Assembly: GCF_011745365.1 (NCBI RefSeq)
Contig: NW_024468910.1
Coordinates: forward strand, 3,810,068-3,874,067
Direction of reading: 5' to 3'
Origin: Cryphonectria parasitica EP155
Taxonomy: Eukaryota; Ascomycota; Sordariomycetes; Diaporthales; Cryphonectriaceae
Length of the DNA: 64,000 nt
Made by a program: the position numbers and the translations under genes. Shown in pieces: positions 47,070 to 59,744 of the stretch. Each line of letters starts with the position of its first letter. The stretch's first letter is position 1. Below the pieces are notes generated by a model that saw only the letters and a list, made by a program, of their open reading frames with translations, ran no database searches and was not told the DNA's origin.

Positions 47070-50000
47070 ATGCTGTCGAGCAAGTCGTCCCGCTCCTCCA
47101 AGGGCAGCAAGGGCTCTGTCCTTGCCAAGCCCTCCAGGTCCGTCACCAACTTGCTTGCCACCGGTTCACTCCGGGACAGAGAGCACATCGAGTCATCTCT
47201 GGGGCAGCCGGTGAAGGTGTCGGACCCTGTGAGCATGGTGAAGGAGGACGAGGCCACCACGAGACCACGGAGGAGAAAGTCTAAGCTGAACGTGCTAACA
47301 TCATTGTTCTCGCCCACAAGCTCTTCTGGCTCGCTGAAGAAGTCCACGGCCGCGGCGACCGACCGTCTGCGCCCAAAGACCGCTGACGAAACAACATCTC
47401 GGGTGCAAGTCAGAGAGAAGCCTGTTGCCAGGAAACCTGTGGCCTCGGCGATCGAGACCCACAAGCAGCCCTCCTTCGAAGAGAGCCCTAATACATCCTC
47501 TAACCCCCACGACTCGCTCTCCACTGCCGGCGACCACTCTTCAGAAGTCTTCGGACTAAACACCCCCACACCAGCAACACAGGTCTCCGACTTCGACTTT
47601 GGCTTCCAGCGCACAGAGTCCCCCGAAGCCGCTGACGCCACGGGCGGCCATCGGACACAACAACAAGACGGCAACTACTACTACAACAACAACAACAACA
47701 ACAACAACAATAACGACAACGACCACAACATGCCGGCCGTCGTCCAAAAGCACCAGAGGAATCAGTCCTCTGCGGGTGGCGCTCCTCAACAGCCATCCCG
47801 CCTCCCTCCCATAATACCCATGCCCCAAGGGCTTGAATATGCTCGCCCAAACGCATCACCAACTTATTCTGCACCGCCACCCAAGTCGAGAGGCAGCGAG
47901 AGGAGGAGCAGCTCTGCCCATCCTCCGCCATCCGGCAGCCAACAAGACGGACGCGCCAAGCTAGGCAAGAGGCGTCCTTCACCACCAGCCCAACTACCGC
48001 GTGTAAGGAGCAGCTCGGCGCACCCGCCTACAACTCGGTCCTCGACATTCGACAGCTCTCGAGCTGTATCCTCGCCCGTGGAGCCCAGGCCAGTATCAAG
48101 GAACTCCAATGATGGTGACGGCCGCGGAAGGCTGAGGCGGACCTGGATGCCCGGGGGGAGGTCGAGGTCTGGTTCCGTCTCGAAAGATCTGAAGAAGATG
48201 TCGCCAACCAAGGCATGGATTATGGCGGCCGACAGCCATGCAGATTATAACACCTCTTTTCTACTCAACGGCGACAAGGTAAATAACATGAGATTCTCGA
48301 GCGTCTGCGGTGTATCCTTGGAAAGCGTGCTGATAATGTATAGGTTCCCGAGCTCTGGAATGAGAACGGACGCATCCTTGTTCATCTTTATCCTAAAGGC
48401 AGCGGAAGAGGACCCTCCTTCAAAATTCCTGCACAGTCGATAGAAGCTTCGATAGTGTTCCACGAGCTGATCCAGGGAGAATTGGACAGCAGCAGACATC
48501 AACGTACAAGAAGCACAAGCTTCACTGGCCGCGACAGCCTGATGGCGGAGGACGCCACCCGTCTGCCCCAGAATCCCGCCATGCCAGAGCTCATGTCAGG
48601 CGAGGTCCGTCTGTACATCCCGCCTCCCATGCCGCACCATGAACGCGCGCACAACCAGGGTGACGCGGGCCAGCCCGATCTGCAGCGCCTGATAGCAGTG
48701 CGGAATCTCTTTGCCTTCCTGACTGGCCAGCCGCTTGTTGGGACCAAGGCACACCCGACCATCTTTTCCGCATTCCTGCAGATATCGTCACTGCTGAAGG
48801 AATTCGACTTCATGAGCATGGACGGGACGACCTGGGGCGAGGCGGTTGATATGAGCTTTGGTTTCTACATGGCCCAGCTGGCCCTCGCCGACGTGCGCCA
48901 TAGTCGCGAGAAGACGGTCGAAGCTATCATCTTGGGCGAGCGGATGAAGTGCTGGGAGCTGTACAATGAGGCATACACCCACGCGGTCGGCAAATGGCAG
49001 GCCATCGTCTCTCTGAACTCGCCATGGACGCAGTACATCTCTCCAGAGGTCCGGCGACGCCTCGAGCGGGCCAACCTAGATCTGCGCAACCGGCAGGATA
49101 GCGTGAACTCGAGACTAGAAGAGTTCGAATTTCCGGCGCTCTTCGCTGGCGTGGCGGGCTCTTCGGAGTTCAGAGACGTTCGTTTCAATAGGTGGAAGGC
49201 CGCCTTCACGCGGATGAAGAGCTTTACTCAGGATTACTACAAGGGTCTGTTCGGGAGCTGGCCGCCCAAGGCTAGGAGCAAGAAGAACCCCTTCTCGGAG
49301 AATGGCCTCAACAGATTGGTGCTAAAGGCGTTGTACGCGGACTTGTGTTCTTTGTATGACCTGTTGGTGGACCGCGACTCTCTGACCCCACGCGTCATCG
49401 ACCAGGCGCCAGAAGAAGTGCCCGACAAGGAAGGCGACCAGAACATCAAGGCTTTGAGAAAGATGTTGTCAGAGTTCGACCAATCATCTCCGCCTGTTCT
49501 ACCGCCAATTCCTTTCGACATTCCCAAGGTACCAACCATGAAATCCGTGTTGGCAAAGTACGACGAGATGAAGGAGAAGGACCGTGCCAAGTTCGATCGC
49601 AAGATCAAGGAGCACGAAGTTCAACTTGTCCTGCACAAGTCGTACAATTTCGATACGGACAGCGTTGCCACATCTTTCCTCGAACAATTCAAGGATTTCG
49701 ATTTCGATATGGCCCGAGGCAAGAACTCGAGCGAGATGGCTGACAACCGCATGGGCATCTGGCTCTTCCTATATGTGGTGATCCAATCTCTCCCCCTCCT
49801 GGTCATCGATGCACCCGACCTGCAGTTCACCGAGGGTGTCGAGTACTTCCTCTGCCAGCCACCAATGGGCAACGCCCCGTGGATCGAAGATGCTGGTGCG
49901 ACACGGAAGGCCTGGTACCAGATCCCCGGCAGCTCTGTCAAGGTCGAGCTTTCTGCGGACGTGGTCATGTTCTCCGTCGAGGGCACGTACGAGCGGTCCC

Positions 50001-50659
50001 ACTGCTGGGAAGTCGCGAAGCTCTGGGACGAGGCCAAGATGAACGGTGAGAATGCCGATCTGCTTGGCCTTCCACCCCCACCAAATGGTCATTTTTCGGG
50101 AGGAGAGCCGCCCCTCTCACCACTCCAGCCTCCTGGCGCCGTGTTTGAGGACATGGATCCAGTCGGCTACCACAGCAGCAACGGCGCGTCACCCGCCAGC
50201 TCTACGCCCGGATCACCTGCATCAGGGCCACTGAGGCGGGTTCCCGCTCCCGGTAGCGGCCTTGCCCAGGGACGAAGCACGGGCTCGCAATACCGTTCCA
50301 GCTTCGCTGGCGTTGTTGGGCTGGAAATGCTTCCCAGCCCAGCACACACGCCTGTCGACAGACGCTCCAGCCGCGTGTATGGTTCGCAGATGCACGCGCG
50401 CTCCGACTCCCTCACACCACGACCACAGAGTGCAGGGGGTGGTGGCGCCTCCGGGCCCGGCAGCCTCCGGAGCGTGCGCAGCTCGAACCACATGAGAAAT
50501 GAGAGTCCGATTCGGGGCCCACCCACTCCGCAGAGCGCCACGCCCAACAGTGCGAGCCATACCCGGAACGCAAGCAGCACCTTTGACGATATCCTCAAGG
50601 ATATGAGCAACCAGAAGGACGGAAGCAAGAAGGCACCTAAGAAGAAGTTCGGGCTCTAG
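47070..50659 (+). CDS. Large uncharacterised fungal protein, Ser-rich N-terminus
   Basis: Exons are 47070-48278 and 48344-50659 (65-base intron with a GTAAAT donor), giving 1174 residues. I recognise it only as a conserved, uncharacterised Pezizomycotina-type protein. Residues 1-375 are basic and Ser/Pro-rich, with an Asn run (47686-47714) and two SSSAHPP copies. A compact region starts near residue 375 (TKAWIMAADSHADYNTSFLLNGDKVPELWNENGRILVHLYPK). From about 480 to 960 it is mostly helical and well ordered: LIAVRNLFAFLTGQPLVGT, DMSFGFYMAQLALADVRHSREKTVEAIILGERMK, FNRWKAAFTRMKSFTQDYYKGLFGSWPPK, and GIWLFLYVVIQSLPLLVIDAPDLQF. The last 200 residues are again disordered and end in a basic tail (KKAPKKKFGL). 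Segments near 1020-1080 resemble phosphorylated cortical or polarity proteins, but that is only an impression. Confidence 0.85.
47686..47714 (+). repeat. Coding AAC repeat (poly-Asn)
   Basis: AAC triplets encode about ten Asn residues after a Tyr run in the N-terminal disordered part of the large protein. Confidence 0.9.
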
Positions 50660-51917
50660 GGGGGCCTGGAGTCTCTTTCCGAGGTTGGCGAGGCTGCGTT
50701 CAGCTCTGGTTGCCGAGTGGACAAGGAAAATAAAGAAAACGAGCACGAAAGGGCTGAGAGCGTGGATGGAAGAAGGCTGCCACCCAAGCGCCCGCTGCAC
50801 TTGAGGAGTTTCAGCGAGAGCAGACTCAGCTGGCGAGAAACGCGGGAGGAGACGCGCCGCGCCTCGTGAAGGACTACCCACGAGTAGTAGCAAGTAGGAG
50901 AGGGCATTGACCATGCACACATTCCACTCGCTGCCCGCGTTTGTGGTCGCCAGGATTGGGCTTCACTTGGTCCAGATTTCTTTTTGCTTTTACTCGTTTG
51001 TTTCAAAGGGAAAAAAAAGTAGCACAGCATCTCGACAATAGCGTGCATGACCAGGACAGGGTTTTGGGTAATTTTGGGACTGGATAGGTTGTGAAACTAT
51101 GGGACAGGCCGGCAGCGTGGATTTCATGGACCTCAAAATAAAAGAAACATGAGGGGAAAAAAAGAAGAAAAAAAAACTATGAGAGCGACGATCAGCAGAG
51201 AAGGCGCATATTTAAAAGATACACGCCAGACAGACATGGCGCGCAGCAATACTAGATCGTAATACATAGTGGCATGATCATGAGACGGACGAGCCAAGTA
51301 GAAGATTGTCTGGATACTGAACAGAGAAAGAGCGAGCAATCAAAGTATGAACATGAAAAGAATGTGTGCATTAAACGAAAAGATTTTGTACCGTCTTTCC
51401 TAAATTTTATGAATATGCATTCCATGCAGTGAAGATTATGGCATAGCCGGGAGGATAAAAGACTGCCCTCTGCTGGGTGATCTTCAACTGAGGCGCTTCC
51501 CCGAATTTACTCGCAATTGACCAGAGGGCATCCCTAATGTGCTGTGCGGCGATCCGCTGGCTGCGTACGCAACACATATCCGTGTCTCGCGACATGGGCG
51601 ATCGTCACCAATTAGACTCCATCTCGGTGGATCTGTGGACTCTTCCGTGCACGCGATGAAGGGAATTTTGACAAACAGTAATAGACTCTTCCTTGAGGAT
51701 ATCTGGCACTGTGCTTACTTGATCTTACCACTTCAGCCTACCGCTGGCTAATTTTCTTTACTAAGGTTTTACTTTGTGCCTACCCCCCCGGGTATGGAGA
51801 TGCTGGTGATGGTGTTGATCACCATTATTGTCGCCGCTGGCCCACACAAGGCAATTCCATGGACTGTGCCGTTCATCGACTTACCAACATATCCATTTCC
51901 GGCATCTCCGCAGAGCA
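50660..51917. other. Intergenic region
   Basis: No gene supported. It holds the 3' regions of the large plus-strand gene and of the small minus-strand gene, with A-rich patches near 51150-51180. Confidence 0.65.
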
Positions 51918-52348
51918 TCACGAAACAAGGCACGCACTGCCGCCCTTTCGCTTGTGTTTCTTGCCCCCCTTGTCTTTCTTCTTACCTTTTCCCCTGCGCT
52001 TCGTACTTGTCAGCTTGAAAATATCTCTAGGCCTTAGTCCCCCCACCCCCTTCTCCTCCTTCTCCTCCTCCTCCTTGCCTGACTATAAGTACTTACCTCA
52101 CTCCCCCCGCCTCCGCCCTCCTCGTGGTGGTCCTGGTCCCCAAGCTCTTCCGCGTTACAAGTCACGCAGCAGGCGTCGTAGAGCCTGATATTGATGCGCT
52201 GGATGTCCTGCTCGGCACAGTCCCCGAGCTTGCCCGAGCCGGTGGCTTGAGCGCTGGCGCAGGCCACGTAACGGTCGGGATTGGGCTCTTCGAAGATCTG
52301 CATCCGGCAATAGGTGCAGAAGTGGACCTTGTAATAGACAAAACACAT
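51918..52348 (-). CDS. Small cysteine-rich protein with basic tail (two exons)
   Basis: Minus-strand exons are 52348-52097 and 51998-51918, giving 110 residues. The first exon (84 codons) begins MCFVYYKVHFCTYCRM and has eight Cys residues, including CFVYYKVHFCTYC, ACASAQ, DCAEQD and CCVTC, and ends in acidic Glu/Gly sequence before a perfect GTAAGT donor. After a GCTGAC branch-like site the next in-frame acceptor opens a strongly basic tail (RRGKGKKKDKGGKKHKRKGG) ending CLVS. Small fungal proteins with such a Cys framework and a Lys-rich end are common but uncharacterised, so the function is unknown. No signal peptide is seen, which suggests an intracellular, possibly metal- or nucleic-acid-binding protein. 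The 3' splice site is the weakest part of the model: neighbouring acceptors would end the protein within seven codons. Confidence 0.55.
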
Positions 52349-55071
52349 CGTGGGCTGCTGTCCTCGGGGGTCGAAGTGTTCACGGTAGGTTTCTTGTTCC
52401 TTCCGTGGTCTCTCGGCAGTAGATTAGCGTGTGTTTGGATGTATGTCTGTCTGCTGTCGCCTGTCTAACGGTTTACACTCCTCTGAATTTGTTGTTTTGA
52501 GTGGAATAGGGTGTGTAGAGGACCGGCTCAGCTAGTTCAAGATTCGCGGCTTAATAAAGTACGGCGACGAGAATTGAATGCTTCTGTCCTCCCATGGCAG
52601 ATGCTACTGACCTTGACCGGTCCTCTATTCAGAAGCATCTTGGTCTGTCCGCTGGTCAGTCACGTTGAGACGAGGTGACTGTACGAGAGGGACAAAGAAG
52701 AGCCATGGGGTGAGGCACTTGCCAATCCTCTCATCGAAAGTCCAAGATAAAATCCACCCAGATCGTCATCGTCATCCGCCATCGTCAAGTAGTGAACGGC
52801 CCAAGAATACTAAGGAACTTTAGGCGGCCGCACCGTAACAGTCCAGAGCCCCGCGGGTCAAAATGCATCTCGCAAATAGGTGAAGGGCAAACCCTCAGTC
52901 CACTCATAGCCTTGCATGATGGTATCGCAAGAGACAAGCAACCGCAGCAGCGCTCTCACAGCGAGGCCTGCCCTCCGGGATGCGCCTACAAGTCTATGGT
53001 TCGTCCATGACAACCCGCCTTCCCCCACCTTCCTTACTACCAAATTGATCCCCAGCAGTCAGAAGATCAGCCACTAGGAATATTCTTCAAGATCCAGGAT
53101 TCCGTCGATGTGACACATGCCTGCAACTGTGTTGGCCCAGAAACAAGTGTTAGCAAGCCAGACGCTGATACAGATATCAAACATCAGCTGATGTGAACCG
53201 CGCAGATCTGGTGGGGCATTACTCCCCAGACGGGTGGCCATAATGTGTCTGTGTGTGGGCCTGTACTGTCAGCTACCACACTTCTAGCCACCGAGCTGGT
53301 GAAGAGATCCAGGCCGGTGAAACCCAATCTATACCAAGGCTCTGGAAACACGTGGGCGTCGACGGTGTCAGGAGCCGCGACGGACAAAAATAGCAATTTG
53401 CCAAGGCTGCAACCGTCTAGTGGCCCCAGCCCTACGGGAATGGGGGGGACTGGTCTTTTTGAGCGAGGCTAGCAACCAGGTGCTCACCACTGTAGACGAG
53501 GCTGGAAAAATCGGGGCCCGTCACACTTTGTGATACTTATGTCAGCCTGCCAGCCAGCACAGGTGAGAGAGGAGGAAGCTAAATTTATTAGGCTTACTCG
53601 TGAAGGGGGAGCGAGAATATGACACCATCCCTTGGAGTGACGAGGTTTGTGGGTGTGGAATCATCATCATACAAGAAGCCTGAGAGAAATGGAACTCTTG
53701 ATAACACAGGCATCTTGTCCTGAGGGTTGGGTGTCGAGATAATGAGAATTCAACTTGGAGAGAGTGAACAGGAAAGGGCAACGGAAAAGGGCCATAGATA
53801 AGAAGGCACAAAGGGTGTCGAAACATACCCCACACACTAAGGCCAAGTTTATCCTTCTGGGGAAGGCGCGCTCCTCGGCAGCCCGTGGTAGCAGTGTGTA
53901 CTTGCAGCACCACAGTCATGTCTGAGCACATGGCTACTGAGTAACTAACTATGAACGGGTTCAAGCAGCCCGCCACCAGCCTAAAGAAAGTCTCCTCAAC
54001 GGTTTACCTCTCCGTCTGCCCGAGCCTATTTTCTTGCCTCTTGTCTGCCTTCTTGCCTTGCTTTTCTGCACTACAGCATCTCTTAACCTCTGGGTCTGGG
54101 ATTAAGATATCATTCTAATGCCAAACTTCATATTACTATACTACAGCAATTTTTTTAGTGTCTCTGGTCAGGCCTAATCTCTTCTCGCAAGATTGCGTGT
54201 TTCATTCCATCATCGCTCCCAGTTTCGACCCCTCCTCCCCTCTATCCCTTCTCATATGCAAGCCAGCCATACTACTTTACTCCCCTAAGAGACGACCCGC
54301 GCGTTTCACACCCACCTTAATACGCCACGCTTCCTGATTCATTCTCTATCTCCCTGCTGCTACCTCAACCCGCGACGTCTCTTCCCGTCGTCTTTCTGAT
54401 CCCTTCTTGGCAAGCCAAGCCACCTCCCCCCCCCCTCCCCCCCAACTTGTCCTTGGCACATGCAATCGCGCAAACCATCTCCATTCCCGATCACCGACCG
54501 TCAGTCGTCCTCCTCGTCAGGACTCGAGAGACAGATATCTACTAGCGACCCCCGTCTTCTCGTCCAGCACGGCCCCCGAGCCCGAGGTGTTAGGAAGTGA
54601 CCGGCTCGGCGGGCTGCTCTTCTCAAGGCGACGCCCATCTGCTGTTGCGCCTCCATCTGGGAGCCTCCTCGCCTGGCTCCTGGCGCAGACGTGGTCTTGG
54701 TTTGGGTCCTGGTCGCGTCTCCCTAGGGTGGCTGTGGACGCAGCCAAGAAGCCTGTGGAGGGGTGGTGGGCAAAGGTGGTGCTGCCCATTCGGTTCTCTC
54801 TGGTGAGAGCTTTTACGATCTGCCTCAGAAGACAGACAAAATAAGTTGCCGTCACAGCCGGAGGCCACCCACATCCTCGAGGGAGTCTCGGAATTCGGCA
54901 CGAGAAACACTCATCGACGACAACAAACCCAGGCCGGTATCCGAGACCACCCAGGTCGCCGTGTGGACAGCTACCAAGACGCATTTCGAAAAAGAAAAAA
55001 AAATACGGCAGCGGGGACGACGAGGCTGACTCGTTGCGAGGCTCCCCGTGTGCAACAACATCGCTGGCCAG
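52349..55071. other. Intergenic region and leader of palF
   Basis: No gene supported. The last 1 kb is a pyrimidine-rich, then C/G-rich leader with C-runs near 54425-54450. A stop-free plus-strand frame (54407-54844) starts with TTG, and an antisense frame overlaps it. Both look like composition artefacts. GCCAAG (PacC-type) hexamers occur at 53842, 54414 and 54743. Confidence 0.55.
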
Positions 55072-57567
55072 ATGGTCCCCCTCCCTGGCAACGGTGACCC
55101 CCGGATCGCTCTCGAGGACCAGCCATCCTCTCGATCGTTCTTCTCCCGATTTGCCCTCCCCATCCGGTCGAGAAACACGCGCAACATTGTCGAATTTTAC
55201 ATCCGACCCGCCGAACCCCATCGGAAATATAGTGCAGGCGATGCTGTGAGGGGCGCCGTTATCCTGGCTGTCGTCAAGGCCATCGACGTCACTCATCTCA
55301 CCGTCGCTCTGCGCGGCTCCGTTCGTGTCTACAAAAACGCGAATGCTGCCAACGAGCCCGTCAGCAACGTCGATCTCGCCTCAGATGGCGTTTCCCAGTT
55401 CAGATTCCTCGGCAATGGCTATGCCTCACTATTCCAGGACGAACAGGTCCTCTGCGCAGATGGATCATTACCCGCTGGAAAGTACGAGTTTGGATTCGAG
55501 CTGGTCTTTCCGGACCACGGGCTGCCTAGCAGCATAGAGGTAGGCGAGCCTGCTTTCTTGCCTCGTGTAACATATCCCCGATCCTGTCTGTGCAACTGCA
55601 GGTGAGTGCTCGTCCAGGGCTGACCGTGATATAACCTTGGTATGTAGTTCGAGCGAGGGACGATAGCGTACAACATCACAGCTACCCTCACCAGGCCTAA
55701 TGCTATGAGTCCGACTGCAACCTGTGAGCGAAAGGTGGACCTGGTGCAACAGGTGGACGTGGGCCCTCTCCTTCCTCCTCAGCCGCGAACCATCTACCTC
55801 GAACCCATCTCGAAGAAGGCCAAGAGGAAGAAACCCACCGCTTCTACAGTGTCCGAAAGACAACAGAATAACCCCGGGTACGAAAATGGCCCCGCCGAGA
55901 CCTCTTCGGATCTCGACTCCACGCGTGCGGTAGAATCATCAACAGACGGGTCTAATGGGGCGGAGGAAGCAAGTCAGGATGTTCAACAGAATCCCAGAAG
56001 TCCGGTACACAGCGACCTGAGGAGCGAGGTCAGCGGGGACAGTGCCGTGAGCAACGGTTCCAGAGGGGCAGAGCTGAGCCAGGTGGCCAGCTTGGGCACC
56101 GTTCCGGCGAACGGGGGCAGGAAGGCCGCGTCTGGTGAGAAGACGATCGTGGCGACCATCGAGCTCATGAAGGGAGGTTGTTTGCCGGGCGACACACTGC
56201 CCATCAGGGTCAATATCCAGCATACGAAACCCATCAGGAGCATGCACGGCGTCATTGTCACCTTATATCGGCAAGGGCGAGTGGACTCAGCGCCGCCCGC
56301 GTCGCTTTTCAAGCATTTGTCCAAAGAGGAGATGCGCAAGTTAGAAAAGGAGGAATACTATCCCAAGTCAAAGACGGGGCTGGGTGGTCTCTCACTGACA
56401 TCAGCTGGGTCGTGCAGTGTGTTTCGGAAAGATCTGTCTCAGTCGTTTAGCCCATTGATCGTGGATCCGGGTACTTTCACCACAAGCATCAACACGTCCG
56501 TTCGGGTGCCCGAGAATGCTTTTCCTTCGATCAAAGGCGTCCCAGGGGAGATGATTAGTTTCAAGTATCGATTAGAGGTGATTGTGGATCTCGGTGGCAA
56601 GTTGTCGAACGCGATACAGATCGGACAGCATACGAGGGTCGGCGCAGGGGGTGGACTCTCGGCATCAACAAGAGACCTGAACGCGGGTGTTGCATCCTTC
56701 GATGGCAGCCTAGTCAACACGGATACTGTGAAGCGCGAAAAGGGCGTCATTTTTGACTCGTTTGAGGTTGTCGTTGGAACGACAGACAGCAGCAGGCGAG
56801 GTAAGGCAGTGGGACCAGCACCAACGACACATACAAAATATTACGATAGCGGGGCCTATGCAGAAAACGGACAGTGGGCAGGGGGCCAGGAAGACGAAAA
56901 TCACGGCGCCGAAGACGTATATCACCACGAATATCCGCCATATCCGCCTGAACCCGTCACGCAGTACCCTTACTGGACTGGTGGACATCGGGAACCGCCA
57001 CAACCGTCCGCACCGCACTATATACCTCCTCCAGAATTACCAGACGAAAGTGCCCTTTCAGAAAAGGAGAGGATACGTCGGGCCGAGCAGAGGCTTCTCC
57101 CAAGCCAGCCGCACCAGCAGCCACCCACACCGACCGCTGGCCCTGCTCTTCCAGTCGATGCCGACGGTGCTGGCCCGTCCACTCTAGCCGCATCTTCCCT
57201 GCCGCCGCTGCATGGTGACGCCGCTGGGCCCTCCGCGCCGACACTCGACGACCTTGCGGCAGACTCTCTCACCCCAGGTGCGACCCCGATGGACGACAAA
57301 CAGGAGCTAGAGAGGCAGAGGTTATTAGCTGAAGCGAGCGCGCCACCTGAGTTCCCGAGAGATTACGATGCAGGCGTGGGGAGCAGCACGGCAGCGGGAC
57401 CCAGTGCGCCGCTGTCTGCAGCCGTTGACGACGGAGATGAGCCATCTGCCCCGACACTCACAGAGGAGGACGAGTACGGCCCGCAGTTCACGTACAATGA
57501 TGCTGCGGGCTCGTCTTCGCGGCCTCCTGTCCCGCCCACGGAGCCGTTACCTGCTTACCAGCGGTAA
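55072..57567 (+). CDS. palF: PalF/Rim8 arrestin-like pH-response protein
   Basis: Arrestin-related adaptor of the ambient-pH signalling pathway. It binds the plasma-membrane sensor PalH/Rim21, becomes ubiquitinated and recruits ESCRT, leading to PacC/Rim101 processing. Exons are 55072-55539 and 55648-57567, giving 795 residues. The arrestin N-domain starts IVEFYIRPAEPHRKYSAGDAVRGAV and continues across the intron (GLPSSIE-FERGTIAYNITATLTRP). The arrestin C-domain includes ELMKGGCLPGDTLPIRVNIQHTKPI and the family hallmark YYPKSKTGLGGLSLTSAGSCSVFRKDLSQ, then ISFKYRLEVIVDLGGKL. The tail has PPPELPDESALSEKERIRRAEQRLLPSQP, typical of PalF, four PSAP motifs (residues 609, 684, 741 and 755) and LPAY at 790-793. 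The start chosen is the first ATG in the conserved frame. A few more N-terminal residues from an upstream exon cannot be excluded. Confidence 0.94.
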
Positions 57568-59744
57568 TTGAAATTGGTGTTGACTTGGCTGGCGGTGATT
57601 TGAGATAGAATTTTTTTTTTTTTCTTCACCTGGGCAAGTGGTGGAGATTTGTGGATATGAGAGATGAATTTTCTGAGCGACCAAACTTGTGTCGCGAACA
57701 TATGTTCTACCAAATTTCCCTTGTATCTGGGTGCATCTATACGGGCATAACACAGGCAATACAGGATAGGAACAGAAGATAGCGAGGCGTAGATATCGGG
57801 GGAAATAAGCTCGATTGTATATACATAAGGCTGACACCCTCCATGCCAATCATTTATATGCTTTCCAAACTATGTGATTATCTGCTGGGAAGGTTAACCA
57901 GAAGTTACTCAGCAGATTACTGATTACATGTACCAGCCCAACATGTACCAACGCAAAGATCACGTACGCATGGATGACGCAGTGTCGAGGAAGTATTAGC
58001 TTGATAAGATTACCCGCGATCTTTCGATATAGGAGTGTTTCCGAGAATTGAATATGTAGATTCTTTTATGTTGTATTAACCACTTCCTGGTAATGAAACA
58101 ACAATTTTGAGATTTCTTACAAACAACCACGAAAGCATGGTACTCATCATCTTGAATGCTGCCAGGGTTTGCAATGTGTCTTGTTGGGTGAGCTGTATGA
58201 TATCAGCTTCGAACAACAGCTTCCCAAAGCCTCCCTATCTGCTTGCTTTCTATGCTCTGTCCTACACCACCATTATTTTTTACTGGACGATCCTATGTAA
58301 TAACAGACCAGACCTCGTTACCAAAAAATGCTCAGCAGACCAGTTGAGCCATCAATATTAGTATTCTGCCTGCTGAGGATGAGCTGGCTTTTGTTTCAAC
58401 AAAGCTTACCAGCCTCCTCCCCTCGAGTCTTGCTATCAGTTCCTCTTTAAGGTGTACAAGCTGCTAGCTTCAGGAAGCTGCATTACAGAAGATCAAAACC
58501 AACTTCTTCCTACACTAGAGATTGGGAGTTGTGTTCTTTCTCTTTTGGAAAACCACAACCCCCGTCCTCCTCCTTCTCTGCCCAAACTACCCCCGCATTC
58601 AAGCTATCAGCACTCCATCCAACGCTATTGAACCCCAGAGCATGTGAAAGCTCTCATCCTCAATTTTTTTTTTTTTTTAAACAACCTCTCCAGAGTCCTC
58701 CTCCTCATCTACATTGTTGGCCTTCCTTCTCATCTACTTGAAAACCCGAGGGCAGCACCTGCTGTTTGTGGCAGTGGACTGCTGAGCTCACCCCATCCAT
58801 CAGCCAAAGGCTACTGACCAAAACCTTATCCGCTACAGGCTACAGGCACACCACATCCCGCATCGACCGGGAACGGTTCTCGCACACCAAAACAACCGGC
58901 CCTCTTGCTAGAACATTCCACCCACCCGTGCACATGATTTTTCCCTACTCATCATCGCGCACATATCCTGTTTTCACACTAAATAACCATCATCCTCGAC
59001 TGCCATCTCATCCAAGGGCTGTCGAAAACAATAACATCATCCCCCCTCGATGCAGCTGCACCCTGATGCAACCATACCCAGCCGTGTTTGTCATAACTTC
59101 ACAGTGAAACTACGTGTCGCGACTGCAGGAAATTCACACCTTGATACGAGCAGGCCTAGTTTGACTGCGCAACTTACATTCTAAGGTATGTCTTCAAGGA
59201 GATTCCCTTGTACCGATGCATTTTTTTCTAACAATAGGCTACAGCCACGCACCACACCCTCAACACGTGAGCAGTGATCCAGCAACACTCAGCCCTACAG
59301 CAATGGTTGTATCACAGGATACACAAATCCATCGAAAAGATACATACCCATTTCCGAAATCTACATATTCTTCTAACACAAAGTTTTAGCTACACATTAC
59401 GCCCTCAGAAAGTGGGCAGTAGCAGACTGCTCTGCTCAGCCCCATACCAAGTGTATCTCTCACCCTGCACTTGTCCAAAGACAAGACTGATGCAAGTCGA
59501 CCAATACAAGGGTTGCAGCTACGTCTTTGACTCGCAGGAAGTAAGCAGCCTCTACCAAGGCTCAACCTTGGGTCAAACATTCCGGGTCATAACAATTTCA
59601 AGGAATCGCCAGACATTTACACAAGCTGTGAGTATCACTCTCAAGGGTCGCGCGATACTCAAAGCAAATCTATTTAGCTAACTAAGCTTAGGTATGCAGT
59701 AAACATACAGGTTCTCTGATCAGGCTACCTGGCCAATTTTCAAG
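57568..59744. other. Intergenic region and leader of SRA gene
   Basis: No gene supported. AT-richer than elsewhere, with T-runs near 57610-57623 and at 58664-58678. A stop-free frame at 59274-59681 begins with GTG and has no recognised domain. A CTAAC-N-TTAG motif ending at 59691 could be the end of a leader intron of the SRA gene. Confidence 0.6.

Noticed and set aside
53542..53976. Minus-strand open frame of 144 codons
   Set aside because: Starts with a plausible ATG but has no recognisable domain and no codon pattern like neighbouring genes.
54407..54844. Plus-strand frame upstream of palF
   Set aside because: Begins with TTG, lies in C-rich leader DNA and has no recognised domain or splice connection to palF.
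54517..55296. Minus-strand open frame of 259 codons
   Set aside because: Overlaps the palF start and leader. No recognisable domain, and its apparent protein is compositionally odd.
59274..59681. Plus-strand frame before the SRA gene
   Set aside because: GTG start, no domain. Position and composition fit a leader or intergenic stretch.
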